Below the pieces are notes generated by a model. That model did not search any database. It saw nothing but the letters and a program-made list of their open reading frames with translations, and was not told where the DNA came from. Shown here in pieces: positions 43,051-51,732 of a stretch of 64,000 bases of DNA (within the stretch, counting starts at the first letter, position 1; each line of letters opens with the position of its first letter). The stretch covers positions 124,001 through 188,000 of the forward strand of contig NZ_CANNGQ010000002.1 of NCBI RefSeq assembly GCF_947504145.1, given 5' to 3'. A program made the position numbers and the translations under genes. Origin of the DNA: an uncultured Microbulbifer sp. Its GTDB lineage: Bacteria > Pseudomonadota > Gammaproteobacteria > Pseudomonadales > Cellvibrionaceae.

Positions 43051-44037
43051 ATGCCGGATGGAAATATGAAAATTGGTATTCTGGTGGTCTACTATTTGAA
43101 TCCATCGGAAGAGTGGGTTATTCAGGAGCATTTCCGACGATTGGAGGCCTGCTACGATAACCAGTTCAAAATATATGGTGCGTTCAATCGTCTGGACCCC
43201 GGGTTGCACCACTACATGCACGGAAAAGAATATCTGCAGCCCGTGCGCTTGCAGGACACGGACCTGCGGGGAAGCCTTGAGCATATTTGGTACCTGGATC
43301 AGCTGAAATCCATCGCGCTGGACGATGATTGTGATTACATCTGTACTTTTGATGTTGATAGCTGGCCTATTTATGACGATTTTTTTGATCGTGCGAAGTC
43401 TTTATTGCAAGAAAATAAAGCAGATCTTATGGCTGTGCAGCGGGAGGAAAATGGCGATTCCTATCTTCCTCATCCCTCTTTTATATTTGCATCGGCAGCC
43501 CTGTTTCGGAAATTCAATTTATGCTTTGGTGCTCCGTCAGGAGACAGCGAGAAGGCTGGCTATAACCGTTTTCTTCAGCAGACCAAGCAGACGTTCGATA
43601 CTGGGATAGGTATCGGGTATCGATTATGGCAGCAAAATATCCCATGGTTGAAAGTGCTTCGCTCCAACTCTGAGGATTATCATTTCCTGATGGGAGGCAC
43701 TTATGGAGGATTGGTATTCCATATGGGGTCGTCTTCACGGGTCAAAAGATTCAGGGCTGAGGGCAAGCCCTGGACCAAAAGATTTGGTGATTGGTTGAAA
43801 TCGATCCCCTTACTAAAAACGCAAGCAAAGCGAATTGTTTTTTGGCTGGAGAAATTTTTTCCCGATAGAATTTCAAAGCAGAATACTGGTAAATACCAAG
43901 CCATTCGTCGCGATTTGCTCAGCAATCCGGATGCGTTTTATAAAAAATTACTTGGGGGCTCCGGAGCCCGGAACCCCAATGTAGGCGGGAGTAAGACCGC
44001 GTTAATGGCCGGTGCAGACGGCTATGGTGGTCATTAG
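43051..44037 (+). CDS. Probable glycosyltransferase-like protein of the polysaccharide block
   Basis: A 328-residue protein not assigned to a family with confidence. It starts with a Rossmann-like strand MKIGILVVYYLNPSEEW and has a DxD-type motif in CTFDVDSWPIYDDFF. A later GGTYGGLVFHMGSSSR segment could form an active-site loop. This suggests a GT-A fold glycosyltransferase. The start is placed at ATG 43051 with AAGGA upstream; the frame is open back to 42976 (TTG) but the added sequence is not protein-like. The C-terminus is Gly-rich. It is followed only four bases later by the convergent thiI stop. Confidence 0.65.
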   Translation: MPDGNMKIGILVVYYLNPSEEWVIQEHFRRLEACYDNQFKIYGAFNRLDPGLHHYMHGKEYLQPVRLQDTDLRGSLEHIWYLDQLKSIALDDDCDYICTFDVDSWPIYDDFFDRAKSLLQENKADLMAVQREENGDSYLPHPSFIFASAALFRKFNLCFGAPSGDSEKAGYNRFLQQTKQTFDTGIGIGYRLWQQNIPWLKVLRSNSEDYHFLMGGTYGGLVFHMGSSSRVKRFRAEGKPWTKRFGDWLKSIPLLKTQAKRIVFWLEKFFPDRISKQNTGKYQAIRRDLLSNPDAFYKKLLGGSGARNPNVGGSKTALMAGADGYGGH

Positions 44038-44040
44038 AGA

Positions 44041-45522
44041 TCAGTGCTTGGGCTTTTCCGGCCGAAACACGCCAACATTGCGATACCCCTCATCCAGCAG
44101 GTGTGAGGCGTGCAGCTGGCTCATTACCCCGCGCGCGCAATACAGCAGGTACTGTTTGTCTTTGTCCAGTTTCTGGAAGGCGGTACTGAGGCGATAGAAA
44201 GGAATGACTTCTACCTCTGCGCCATCCAGCTCCAGCGGATTTATTTCTTCTTCGGTGGGGTGGCGGATGTCGATGACGGTGGCATCGCCAGGTTCAGTGA
44301 GGATATCCACTGGCGGCGCATCCTCGCCCAGGTCATCCATTACCTGATCGATGTTTTGCATTACCCGGTTGCCGATGGCGCGGTCCAGCACGGTAAAGTC
44401 GAAGCGGGTTTCCTCGTGTTCGACTTTTTCCATTTTCGCGCGGGTGGTGGGTTTGACCGAGATCACACCGCAGTATTCGGGCATGTTCGCGGCGAACTCC
44501 TCGGTGCCGATGGCGCGCGCAGTGCGGATGATGTCGGTCTTGTCGGAAGTGATCAGCGGGCGCAATACCAGGGTGTCGGTGACACTGTCGATAACCGCAA
44601 GATTTTTCAGGGTCTGGCTGGATACCTGGGCGATGGCTTCGCCGGTTACTACGGCATCCACGTCCAGCTCCTTGGCGACGACAGAGGCCGCGCGCAGCAT
44701 CATGCGTTTCAGGGTTACCCCCATATAGGAGTCGTCTACCTGCTCCAGGATCTCTGCGACCACCTCATCGAAAGGTACGGTGATGAATTTCACCCGGTGG
44801 GAGGCGCCGTACTTGTCCCACAGATAGAAAGCCACTTCCTTGACGCCAAGCTCGTGCTGGCGCCCGCCCAGATTGAAGAACAGGAAGTGGGTGCGGATAC
44901 CGCGTTTCATTGTCAGGTAGCTGGCCACGGTGGAGTCAAAGCCGCCGGAGACCAGGGACAGCACTGGATCCTGGGTGCCCAGTGGAAAACCGCCGAGCCC
45001 CTGGTGCAGCTCTTCAATGACATTCAGATTGTCGTGGCGCACTTCCAGTTTGACGGTAATGTCCGGGTTTTTCAGTTTCACCCCGGCGGCATCGGTATTC
45101 ATATTCAGGCCGCCGCCCACATATTGCTCCACGTCCAGAGACTGGAAATCGTGCTTGCCGGTACGCTTTACCCGCACGCAGAACGTCTTGCCAGCCAATT
45201 GCGGGCCCCAGATGGCCAGGGTCTTTTGGTAAATGTCGTCCAGATCGCCGAGGGGGAACTGTTGCACCCGCGCAAAGTTGGCGATGCCCGGGGTGTGCGC
45301 CAGTACCTCTTCTATTCGGTCAGAAAGATGGGATACTGCATCCGGCGCCTGTGTCTCATCAAACACGACATCGATTTTTTCCCAGTCTTTCTGTACCTTG
45401 ATCCGGTCGTCCAGCTGCCGCATCAGCTTGCGCAGGTTGTCGGCGAGCTGCCGCGACATGCGCCTGCGCACCGGATTGCTCTTGATGGTGATCTCTGGGA
45501 AAAACTTGACGACGAAGTGCAT
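44041..45522 (-). CDS. thiI: tRNA 4-thiouridine synthetase / sulfur carrier ThiI
   Basis: A 493-residue protein (E. coli ThiI has 482). An N-terminal ferredoxin-like/THUMP region begins VVKFFPEITIKS. The PP-loop ATPase motif is SGGFDSTVASYL, a Cys lies in EYCGVISVKP, and a C-terminal rhodanese domain has the active Cys in LLYCARGVMS. It adenylates U8 of tRNA and transfers sulfur, and also supplies sulfur for thiamine. The start ATG 45522 corresponds to the family N-terminus. The frame stays open for 112 codons further towards glnA, but that stretch covers the glnA regulatory region and is not coding. No strong Shine-Dalgarno is visible. Confidence 0.95.
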   Translation of the reverse strand: MHFVVKFFPEITIKSNPVRRRMSRQLADNLRKLMRQLDDRIKVQKDWEKIDVVFDETQAPDAVSHLSDRIEEVLAHTPGIANFARVQQFPLGDLDDIYQKTLAIWGPQLAGKTFCVRVKRTGKHDFQSLDVEQYVGGGLNMNTDAAGVKLKNPDITVKLEVRHDNLNVIEELHQGLGGFPLGTQDPVLSLVSGGFDSTVASYLTMKRGIRTHFLFFNLGGRQHELGVKEVAFYLWDKYGASHRVKFITVPFDEVVAEILEQVDDSYMGVTLKRMMLRAASVVAKELDVDAVVTGEAIAQVSSQTLKNLAVIDSVTDTLVLRPLITSDKTDIIRTARAIGTEEFAANMPEYCGVISVKPTTRAKMEKVEHEETRFDFTVLDRAIGNRVMQNIDQVMDDLGEDAPPVDILTEPGDATVIDIRHPTEEEINPLELDGAEVEVIPFYRLSTAFQKLDKDKQYLLYCARGVMSQLHASHLLDEGYRNVGVFRPEKPKH

Positions 45523-45626
45523 GAGAATGTGCCGGAACCGCAGGTGAATTTGAGGCCGGGGAGGGGTAAGCCCGCTTCCCGGGGAAAGGTGGCGAATTAT
45601 AAACTCGCTGTGGGGATTTTGCTTGT

Positions 45627-45673
45627 AGCACCGTTTTGGTGCTTTCCGTGACTGACTGGCCCCAAATTGGTGC
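45627..45673 (+). promoter_or_regulatory. Two NtrC enhancer sites upstream of glnA
   Basis: GCACC-GTTTT-GGTGC (45628-45642) is a perfect match to the NtrC palindrome GCACC-N5-GGTGC. GCCCC-AAATT-GGTGC (45659-45673) differs at one base. Centres are 31 bp apart, about three helical turns, as expected for cooperative binding. A weaker copy GCCCC-AATTT-GGCAC (45793-45807) overlaps the sigma-54 promoter. Confidence 0.8.
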
Positions 45674-45801
45674 AATTTGCTCTTTTGAGGCGCCAAACTT
45701 GGGACTACTGTGGGGGTGTTGTTGCGGTAGGTGGCCGGAAACCGGTGCCTGCGGCCGGATTCAGCACCCCAGAACTCTTCTAAAGCCCGTTTGCCCCAAT
45801 T

Positions 45802-45817
45802 TGGCACACTCCTTGCT
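45802..45817 (+). promoter_or_regulatory. glnAp: Sigma-54 promoter of glnA
   Basis: TGGCAC-ACTCC-TTGCT has GG and GC at the required spacing (-24/-12). Transcription would start near 45828, about 56 bp before the glnA ATG, and be activated from the NtrC sites upstream. Confidence 0.85.
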
Positions 45818-45883
45818 TCGTCTGTTGCCACAAGATAAAGCGAATTGGCGCAACACATAATTTTTCATTCTTGGAGGACTGAA

Positions 45884-47287
45884 ATGTCAAAGACGCTCGA
45901 CCTGATCAAAGAGAGCGAAGCGAAGTGGGTAGACCTGCGCTTCACCGATACCAAAGGCAAGGAACAACACGTTTCCATTCCTTCAAAGGAAGTTGACGGC
46001 GAGTTCTTTGAAGAAGGCAAGATGTTCGACGGTTCCTCCATCTCCGGCTGGAAGGGCATTAACGAATCCGACATGATCCTGATGCCGGACGACGAGACTT
46101 CTTTCCTCGACCCGTTCACCGACGAAGCGACCGTTATCATTCGCTGTAACATCGTCGACCCGATCACCGGCCAGGGCTACGAGCGCGACCCGCGTTCCAT
46201 CGCACTGCGCGCCGAGGAATACCTGAAGTCCACTGGTTTTGGCGACACCGCGCTGTTCGGTCCGGAGCCCGAGTTCTTCGTATTCGACGACATCACCTGG
46301 GGCGCCGAAATGGGCGGTGCTTTCTACAAGATCAATTCCGAAGAAGCGGCCTGGTCTTCCGGTGCTTCCTTCTCCGAAGGCAACATGGGTCACCGCCCGG
46401 GCGTGAAAGGCGGTTACTTCCCGGTCCCGCCGGTCGACTCCCTGCACGACGTGCGTGCCGCCATGTGTTCCGCCATGGAAGCCATGGGCCTGGATATCGA
46501 AGTGCATCACCACGAAGTGGGTACTGCTGGCCAGTGTGAAATTGGTGTTGGCGCCAACACCCTGACCAAGAAAGCGGACGAAGTTCAGATTCTGAAGTAC
46601 GCGGTACACAACGTAGCGCACGCTTACGGCAAAACCGCCACCTTCATGCCCAAGCCGCTGGTTGGTGACAACGGTTCCGGCATGCACATCCACATGTCTT
46701 TCAGCAAAGACGGCACTAACCAGTTCGCTGGCGACGCCTACGCTGGGCTGTCTGAAACTGCGCTGTACTACGTTGGCGGTATCATCAAGCACGCACGCGC
46801 CCTGAACGCGTTTGCGAATGCTTCCACCAACTCTTACAAGCGTCTGGTACCGGGCTTCGAAGCGCCGGTTATCCTGGCCTACTCCGCGCGTAACCGCTCT
46901 GCGTCCATTCGCATTCCGTTCGTGCCGAGCCCGAAAGGCAAGCGTATTGAAGCGCGCTTCCCGGATCCCACCGCTAACCCGTACCTGGTGTTCGCAGCCA
47001 TGCTGATGGCTGGCCTCGACGGCGTTAAGAACAAGATCCACCCTGGCGATCCTGCAGACAAAGACCTGTACGACCTGCCGGCAGAAGAGCTGGCCGAGTA
47101 CCCGACCGTTGCCTCCAGCCTGGAACAGGCCCTGGAAGCACTGGATCAGGACCGCGCCTTCCTGACCGAAGGTGGTGTATTCACCGACGACGCTATCGAC
47201 GCGTTCATCGCGCTGAAGCAGGAAGAAGTACAGCGTGTGAACATGACCACTCACCCGGTCGAGTTCGAGCTGTACTACTCGGTATAA
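45884..47287 (+). CDS. glnA: Glutamine synthetase, type I
   Basis: A 467-residue GSI enzyme. It has the N-terminal beta-grasp [15 protein letters not shown] (here [15 protein letters not shown]), the ATP-binding [16 protein letters not shown] and the glutamate-binding [11 protein letters not shown]. The adenylylation loop ends in DKDLYDLP, with the modified Tyr about 396. It makes glutamine from glutamate, NH3 and ATP as a dodecamer and is shut down by adenylylation of that Tyr. The start ATG 45884 has GGAGG upstream. Expression should depend on NtrC and sigma-54 from the sites before it. A terminator at 47391 separates it from the DUF4124 and ntrBC genes. Confidence 0.97.
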   Translation: MSKTLDLIKESEAKWVDLRFTDTKGKEQHVSIPSKEVDGEFFEEGKMFDGSSISGWKGINESDMILMPDDETSFLDPFTDEATVIIRCNIVDPITGQGYERDPRSIALRAEEYLKSTGFGDTALFGPEPEFFVFDDITWGAEMGGAFYKINSEEAAWSSGASFSEGNMGHRPGVKGGYFPVPPVDSLHDVRAAMCSAMEAMGLDIEVHHHEVGTAGQCEIGVGANTLTKKADEVQILKYAVHNVAHAYGKTATFMPKPLVGDNGSGMHIHMSFSKDGTNQFAGDAYAGLSETALYYVGGIIKHARALNAFANASTNSYKRLVPGFEAPVILAYSARNRSASIRIPFVPSPKGKRIEARFPDPTANPYLVFAAMLMAGLDGVKNKIHPGDPADKDLYDLPAEELAEYPTVASSLEQALEALDQDRAFLTEGGVFTDDAIDAFIALKQEEVQRVNMTTHPVEFELYYSV

Positions 47288-47390
47288 GTCGCCCCAGGCG
47301 CTTCCGTGTAAAACGGAGTATCATTGGCGCGCCGCCGCCGGATTCTTTCCTCTGGGAGATCTGGTGAGAACGGCGCAAAGATGACGAGAA

Positions 47391-47422
47391 AGCCCACACC
47401 TACCCGGTGTGGGCTTTTTTTA
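47391..47422 (+). terminator. glnA terminator
   Basis: AGCCCACACC/GGTGTGGGCT, loop TACCC, then a T7 run. A strong rho-independent terminator about 100 bp after the glnA stop. Confidence 0.92.
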
Positions 47423-47513
47423 TGCCCGTGTCGGGGCTGAGTAGTACGGCTGGGCGGGGTACACTAGCCTTAATTGAGCAACCTAAAACTGAAAGCGAGA
47501 GGCAGGAACGCCC

Positions 47514-48179
47514 ATGAACAGGTGGATTGCACTGCTGGCACTCTTGTTGGCCGCGCCCGTGCTGGCGCTGCAGGACGCGGGTGCTGGCGATAAAAAGCCG
47601 GCCAGCTCTTCTGGCAGCGTGTACAAGATAGTCGGTCCAGATGGCCGGGTGACTTTTAGCGACAGCCCGCTGGCTGGTGAGAAGGCCGAAAAGGTCGAGA
47701 TCGGGCCCATCAACGTGCAGCCTATTGCCCCCCGGCAGCCGTTGCGAACCCGCAAGCTCTCGCCGCGCGATGGCGATGACCGCAATGGGAGTGACCAGGG
47801 TCCGGTAAATTTTGCCATTGTCAGCCCTGCCAATGGCGCCACCATTCCGCCGGGCCAGCGGTTTATCGTGTTGCAGGTGGCGGTGGATCCGGTGCCGAAG
47901 GACGGCTATGAATTTTTCGTGGTGGTGGATGGCCAGCGCTGGTCGGGCACCTCGTCCGGCACCAGCCTGGATATCTCGGCGCTGGAACGGGGAACTCACA
48001 CCCTGCAGGCCGTGTTGCTGGGCTCCGGCGGCCAGCCTCTGGCGCAGTCCCAGGCCATTGAGGTCTACGTGAAGCGCCCAGGCGGCCAGGTGCCCGATTT
48101 CCCTGCTCGCCAGGCTCCGGCGATGCCCAAGGCTCCGCAGGCGCCGGGCCTTAGCCCCAAGCCTCAACCCAGGCGTTAA
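47514..48179 (+). CDS. DUF4124 domain-containing exported protein
   Basis: A 221-residue protein with a signal peptide (ALLALLLAAPVLALQ). A short DUF4124-type motif follows (VYKIVGPDGRVTFSDSPLAG), then a beta-rich domain (residues about 100-185) and a proline-rich tail. DUF4124 proteins are periplasmic or outer-envelope proteins of unknown role, often next to glnA/ntrBC in gammaproteobacteria. It stands between the glnA terminator and the ntrB promoter region and is probably its own transcript. The start is ATG 47514; upstream AGGCAGGAACGCCC gives a weak ribosome site. Confidence 0.8.
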   Translation: MNRWIALLALLLAAPVLALQDAGAGDKKPASSSGSVYKIVGPDGRVTFSDSPLAGEKAEKVEIGPINVQPIAPRQPLRTRKLSPRDGDDRNGSDQGPVNFAIVSPANGATIPPGQRFIVLQVAVDPVPKDGYEFFVVVDGQRWSGTSSGTSLDISALERGTHTLQAVLLGSGGQPLAQSQAIEVYVKRPGGQVPDFPARQAPAMPKAPQAPGLSPKPQPRR

Positions 48180-48249
48180 TTTCCTTCAGCGGGCCGCGAT
48201 GACGCGCGGCCCTGGCCTCCCCCTTGCTCGAGCCCCGTTCTGGGGCCCG

Positions 48250-48300
48250 AATTGCACAAATTTTGATCTGCGCCCACTTTTGGTGCATGATGGTGCGGCG
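48250..48300 (+). promoter_or_regulatory. NtrC-like half-site cluster before ntrB
   Basis: GCAC (48254) and two TGGTGC half-sites (48280-48285 and 48290-48295) within 50 bp. CGCCCACTTTTGGTGC has the right general form, but no copy has perfect spacing. The cluster lies about 70-100 bp upstream of a sigma-54-like promoter. Confidence 0.4.
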
Positions 48301-48355
48301 TCTTCTACCTGCGCCCCCGAACCTTTCCCTTATGCCCGATTTTTTTGCGCCATTT

Positions 48356-48371
48356 TGGTTTGCTTTTTGCA
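48356..48371 (+). promoter_or_regulatory. Sigma-54-like promoter for ntrBC
   Basis: TGGTTTGCTTTTTGCA has GG (48357) and GC (48369) separated by ten bases, as in -24/-12 promoters, about 60 bp before the ntrB ATG. It would give nitrogen-dependent autoregulation of ntrBC independent of glnA. Confidence 0.55.
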
Positions 48372-48431
48372 CTGCCATTAGGCGAGCGGAATAAATGAAC
48401 CAAATCGGAACTCTTGACCTCGGAAGCCTGA

Positions 48432-49514
48432 ATGCTCAACGACCGCCAGCTACGCCTGCTTTTGGACAACCTTACCTCGGCCGTCTTGGTGCTCGACGAG
48501 AGCCTGTCGCTGCGTTACCTCAATTCTGCCGCCGAGGACCTGGTTGCTGCATCCAGCACCCGCTCGATCGGATTGCCGCTGGAAGAAGTGGTGCGCGAAT
48601 CCCGCTCCGCCGAGCAGGCCCTGCGCTCGGCGCTGGCCACTGGCGAGAAATACACCGTGCGGCGGGCCCTGTGGCTGCTGCACAACCTGGAAGAGTGCAC
48701 CGTGGACTATTCGGTGACACCGCTCACCGAGCTGGGGCTGTTGTTGCTGGAAGTGCAGTCCATGGATCGCCTGCTGCGCATCGCACGAGAGGATGCGCTC
48801 ATCTCCGCCCAGGAGACCACACGCAATCTGGTGCGGGGCATGGCCCACGAAGTGAAAAATCCCCTCGGTGGAATTCGCGGAGCGGCACAGTTGCTGCAAA
48901 GAGAATTGAAGGACCTGACGCAGCCCGAGGGCGAGGATCTGGCGGAATACACCCAGATCATCATTGAAGAGGCCGACCGCCTGCGCAATCTGGTGGACCG
49001 GATGTTGGGGCCACGGCAGCCGGTGAAGCTGCAACCGGTCAACGTGCACTCGATAACCGAACGTGTGGCGCAGCTGGTGGAAGCCGAGTGCAATGGCGCC
49101 CTGGAGATCAAGCGGGATTACGACCCGTCGATTCCGGATATTCCGGCAGACAGCGAACAGCTGATCCAGGCAGTTTTGAATATTGCGCGCAACGCCATGC
49201 AGGCGATTACGGAAAATGTGGGCCTGGGCGATGGCAGCCTGACTATCCGCACCCGGGTGCAACGGCAGTTCACCATCGGCCGCAGGCACTGCGCGCTGGT
49301 GTGCCGTATCGACATAGTGGACAACGGACCGGGTATTCCGGAAGACATTCGCGAGCGCATTTTTTACCCGATGATTTCCGGGCGTGCCGAAGGTTCAGGG
49401 TTGGGGCTCTCCATTTCCCAGCACATCATCAATCAGCACCGGGGGCTGATCAAATGCGAGAGCGAGCCCGGGCAGACGGAGTTCCAGATTTATCTGCCGC
49501 TGGCGAATGAATAG
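48432..49514 (+). CDS. glnL: Nitrogen regulation sensor histidine kinase NtrB (GlnL)
   Basis: A 360-residue cytoplasmic kinase. An N-terminal PAS-like domain (about 10-110) is followed by the H-box GMAHEVKNPLGGIRG (His139), the N-box LNIARNAMQAI and the G-boxes DNGPGIPEDI and GSGLGLSISQ. NtrB phosphorylates or, with PII, dephosphorylates NtrC according to the glutamine signal. The start is ATG 48432. The gene precedes ntrC by 73 bp in the same transcript. The order glnA-(DUF4124)-ntrB-ntrC differs from the enteric glnA-ntrB-ntrC only by the inserted gene. Confidence 0.95.
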   Translation: MLNDRQLRLLLDNLTSAVLVLDESLSLRYLNSAAEDLVAASSTRSIGLPLEEVVRESRSAEQALRSALATGEKYTVRRALWLLHNLEECTVDYSVTPLTELGLLLLEVQSMDRLLRIAREDALISAQETTRNLVRGMAHEVKNPLGGIRGAAQLLQRELKDLTQPEGEDLAEYTQIIIEEADRLRNLVDRMLGPRQPVKLQPVNVHSITERVAQLVEAECNGALEIKRDYDPSIPDIPADSEQLIQAVLNIARNAMQAITENVGLGDGSLTIRTRVQRQFTIGRRHCALVCRIDIVDNGPGIPEDIRERIFYPMISGRAEGSGLGLSISQHIINQHRGLIKCESEPGQTEFQIYLPLANE

Positions 49515-49587
49515 CCACGGCAGAATTGAAGACCTTAGTGACCATTTAAAAATACAACGAACGTAAAACGCAGGCCGGAAAACTACT

Positions 49588-51000
49588 ATGAACAATCGCG
49601 TTTGGATCATTGATGACGACCGCTCCATCCGCTGGGTACTGGAGCGCGCTCTGTCTCGTGCGGGCATCGACACCACCTGCTACGAAAATGGCGACCGCGC
49701 CCTGGATGACTTTTATAGCGAATCACCGGACGTGGTGATCAGCGATATCCGTATGCCGGGGTCCGACGGTTTCAAATTGTTGCAGCGCTTCCAGGCCGAG
49801 CGGCCGGAATTACCGATTATCATCATGACCGCACACTCGGATCTCGATAGTGCGGTGGCTGCGTATCAAGGTGGTGCTTTCGAGTACCTGCCCAAACCGT
49901 TTGATGTGGACGAAGCGGTTGCTGTTACCCGTCGCGCCCTTGCGCATGCCAACGAGCAGCAGCCGGAAGAACCGGTCATCATCGAAAACGGCACCGCCAA
50001 CAAGGAAATCATTGGCGAAGCGCCGGCGATGCAGGAAGTGTTCCGGGCCATCGGCCGCCTGTCTCACTCCAACATCACCGTATTGATCAATGGTGAATCC
50101 GGTACCGGTAAAGAGCTGGTGGCGGCCGCGCTGCATAACCATAGCCCGCGCAAGAACCAACCGTTTATTGCACTCAATATGGCGGCGATTCCCAAGGACC
50201 TGATGGAATCCGAATTGTTCGGCCATGAAAAAGGCGCATTTACCGGCGCCACTGCCCAGCGCGCCGGCCGCTTCGAGCAGGCCAATGGCGGTACATTATT
50301 CCTCGATGAAATCGGGGACATGCCCGCGGAGACGCAAACCCGTCTGCTGCGGGTACTGGCAGACGGGGAGTTTTATCGGGTGGGCGGCCACACCCCGGTA
50401 AAAGTTGATGTCCGTATTATTGCCGCTACACACCAGGATCTGGAGCGCCTGGTCGAAGAGCACAAGTTCCGCGAAGACCTTTTTCACCGCCTCAATGTCA
50501 TCCGCATTCATATCCCCCGTCTCGCCGATCGCCGCGAGGACATCCCGCGCCTGGTGCGCCACTTCTTCAACAGCGCCGCCAAGGATCTCGGGGTAGAGCC
50601 CAAAATCCTGCTGAAAGAAACCGAAGAATACCTCTCTGGCCTGGACTGGCCGGGCAATGTGCGCCAGCTGGAAAATACCTGCCGTTGGATTACCGTTATG
50701 GGATCTGGCCGCGAAGTCCTGGTGGACGACCTGCCGCCAGAACTTCACCAGCAGGGTGCTACCAGTGAAGCGCCACAGGACTGGCAGAAAGCCCTGCGCC
50801 TGTGGGCCGACCAGGCACTGGCCACTGGGCAGCGGGAAATCCTCAGTGAAGCGGTACCCGCCTTCGAGCGCGCCCTGATCGAAATTGCCCTCAAACACAC
50901 CGCTGGCCGCAAACGCGATGCCGCAGAACTCCTGGGCTGGGGGCGCAATACGCTGACACGCAAGCTGAAAGAACTGGGTATGAATGGCGCCGATGACTAG
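49588..51000 (+). CDS. glnG: Nitrogen regulation response regulator NtrC (GlnG)
   Basis: A 470-residue sigma-54 activator (E. coli NtrC has 469). The receiver domain has the phosphoacceptor Asp53 in VISDIRMPGSDG. The AAA+ domain has Walker A GESGTGKE, the sigma-54 contact GAFTGA and the later DEIGDMPAETQTRLL. The C-terminal Fis-type HTH is RDAAELLGWGRNTLTRKLKE. It binds GCACC-N5-GGTGC enhancers such as those before glnA and activates sigma-54 RNA polymerase under nitrogen limitation. A strong hairpin lies 35 bp after its stop (51035-51064). Confidence 0.96.
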   Translation: MNNRVWIIDDDRSIRWVLERALSRAGIDTTCYENGDRALDDFYSESPDVVISDIRMPGSDGFKLLQRFQAERPELPIIIMTAHSDLDSAVAAYQGGAFEYLPKPFDVDEAVAVTRRALAHANEQQPEEPVIIENGTANKEIIGEAPAMQEVFRAIGRLSHSNITVLINGESGTGKELVAAALHNHSPRKNQPFIALNMAAIPKDLMESELFGHEKGAFTGATAQRAGRFEQANGGTLFLDEIGDMPAETQTRLLRVLADGEFYRVGGHTPVKVDVRIIAATHQDLERLVEEHKFREDLFHRLNVIRIHIPRLADRREDIPRLVRHFFNSAAKDLGVEPKILLKETEEYLSGLDWPGNVRQLENTCRWITVMGSGREVLVDDLPPELHQQGATSEAPQDWQKALRLWADQALATGQREILSEAVPAFERALIEIALKHTAGRKRDAAELLGWGRNTLTRKLKELGMNGADD

Positions 51001-51357
51001 CGCGTGTGACGTTAGACCCACCAATGAAATCGCCGGTACGCGCGCGGCCCCGCCGCGCCGTACCGCCGCACCCTTCCTGCGCCAGGTGCTCCCTCCCCGC
51101 TAACTTCCTGTCCCTTCCTGCCAGCTCAAATCACGCTCAAGTATCCATGGTTCTGGGCTGACAGAGCTCTCTACTATGCTTTCAAGGTATTACCGCCGAA
51201 GGCATGGTTGAGGAGTCTTTCGTGCATCGACCAAATGGATTCACGGACGTGAAAACCCCGAATACGGCGTATACCCCGCCACACTCATCTTCAGTTTGGT
51301 GAACCTGGGGGCGGATTTTGTTTAAATGCGCCAACTTAATTTTCAGGAAAGCCTCAC
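51001..51357. other. 357-bp gap after ntrC
   Basis: A long GC-rich hairpin, GGTACG-C-GCGCGGC / GCCGCGC-CGTACC with loop CCC (51035-51064), begins 35 bp after the ntrC stop and probably marks the transcript end, although no T-run follows. The rest contains CT-rich sequence and then A/T-rich sequence before phnA, where the phnA promoter should lie. No gene or further repeat is seen. Confidence 0.55.
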
Positions 51358-51699
51358 ATGAGTGACCTACCCAATTGTCCCCAGTGCAAGTCAACCTACA
51401 CATACGAAGATCGAAGCCTGTTTGTATGTCCAGAATGCGGGCATGAATGGTCGGGCAGCGAGGCAGAATTGGGGGCGGAGGACGGCCTTAAGATCAGTGA
51501 TGCCAACGGCAATCCATTGGCCGACGGCGATACGGTTACGGTAATCAAAGATCTGAAGGTGAAAGGTTCGTCGTCGGTGGTGAAGGTGGGCACCAAAGTA
51601 AAGAATATCCGGCTGGTGGAGGGAGATCACGATATCGACTGCAAGATTGATGGTATCGGGCCGATGAAGTTGAAGTCGGAGTTTGTAAAAAAAGCCTGA
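51358..51699 (+). CDS. phnA: PhnA/YjdM family zinc-ribbon protein
   Basis: A 113-residue protein (E. coli YjdM has 111). The N-terminal zinc ribbon is [21 protein letters not shown] (two CxxC pairs, quoted without the flanks as CPQC ... CPEC). The SH3-like C-terminal domain is [21 protein letters not shown]. The name PhnA was given for alkylphosphonate use, but YjdM is not part of C-P lyase and its biochemical role is unclear. It is followed 33 bp later by the alpha/beta hydrolase gene, perhaps as an operon. Confidence 0.93.
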   Translation: MSDLPNCPQCKSTYTYEDRSLFVCPECGHEWSGSEAELGAEDGLKISDANGNPLADGDTVTVIKDLKVKGSSSVVKVGTKVKNIRLVEGDHDIDCKIDGIGPMKLKSEFVKKA

Positions 51700-51732
51700 C
51701 TACCAATTTCTGATCAACGTGGGATTTCAAGG

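Noticed and set aside
45523..45858. 112-codon upstream extension of thiI
   Set aside because: It covers the NtrC and sigma-54 sites of glnA and is absent from the known ThiI N-terminus.
48395..48967. 190-codon frame overlapping ntrB in another phase
   Set aside because: Arg/Ala/Gly-rich shadow of ntrB; the ntrB frame has the full kinase motif set.
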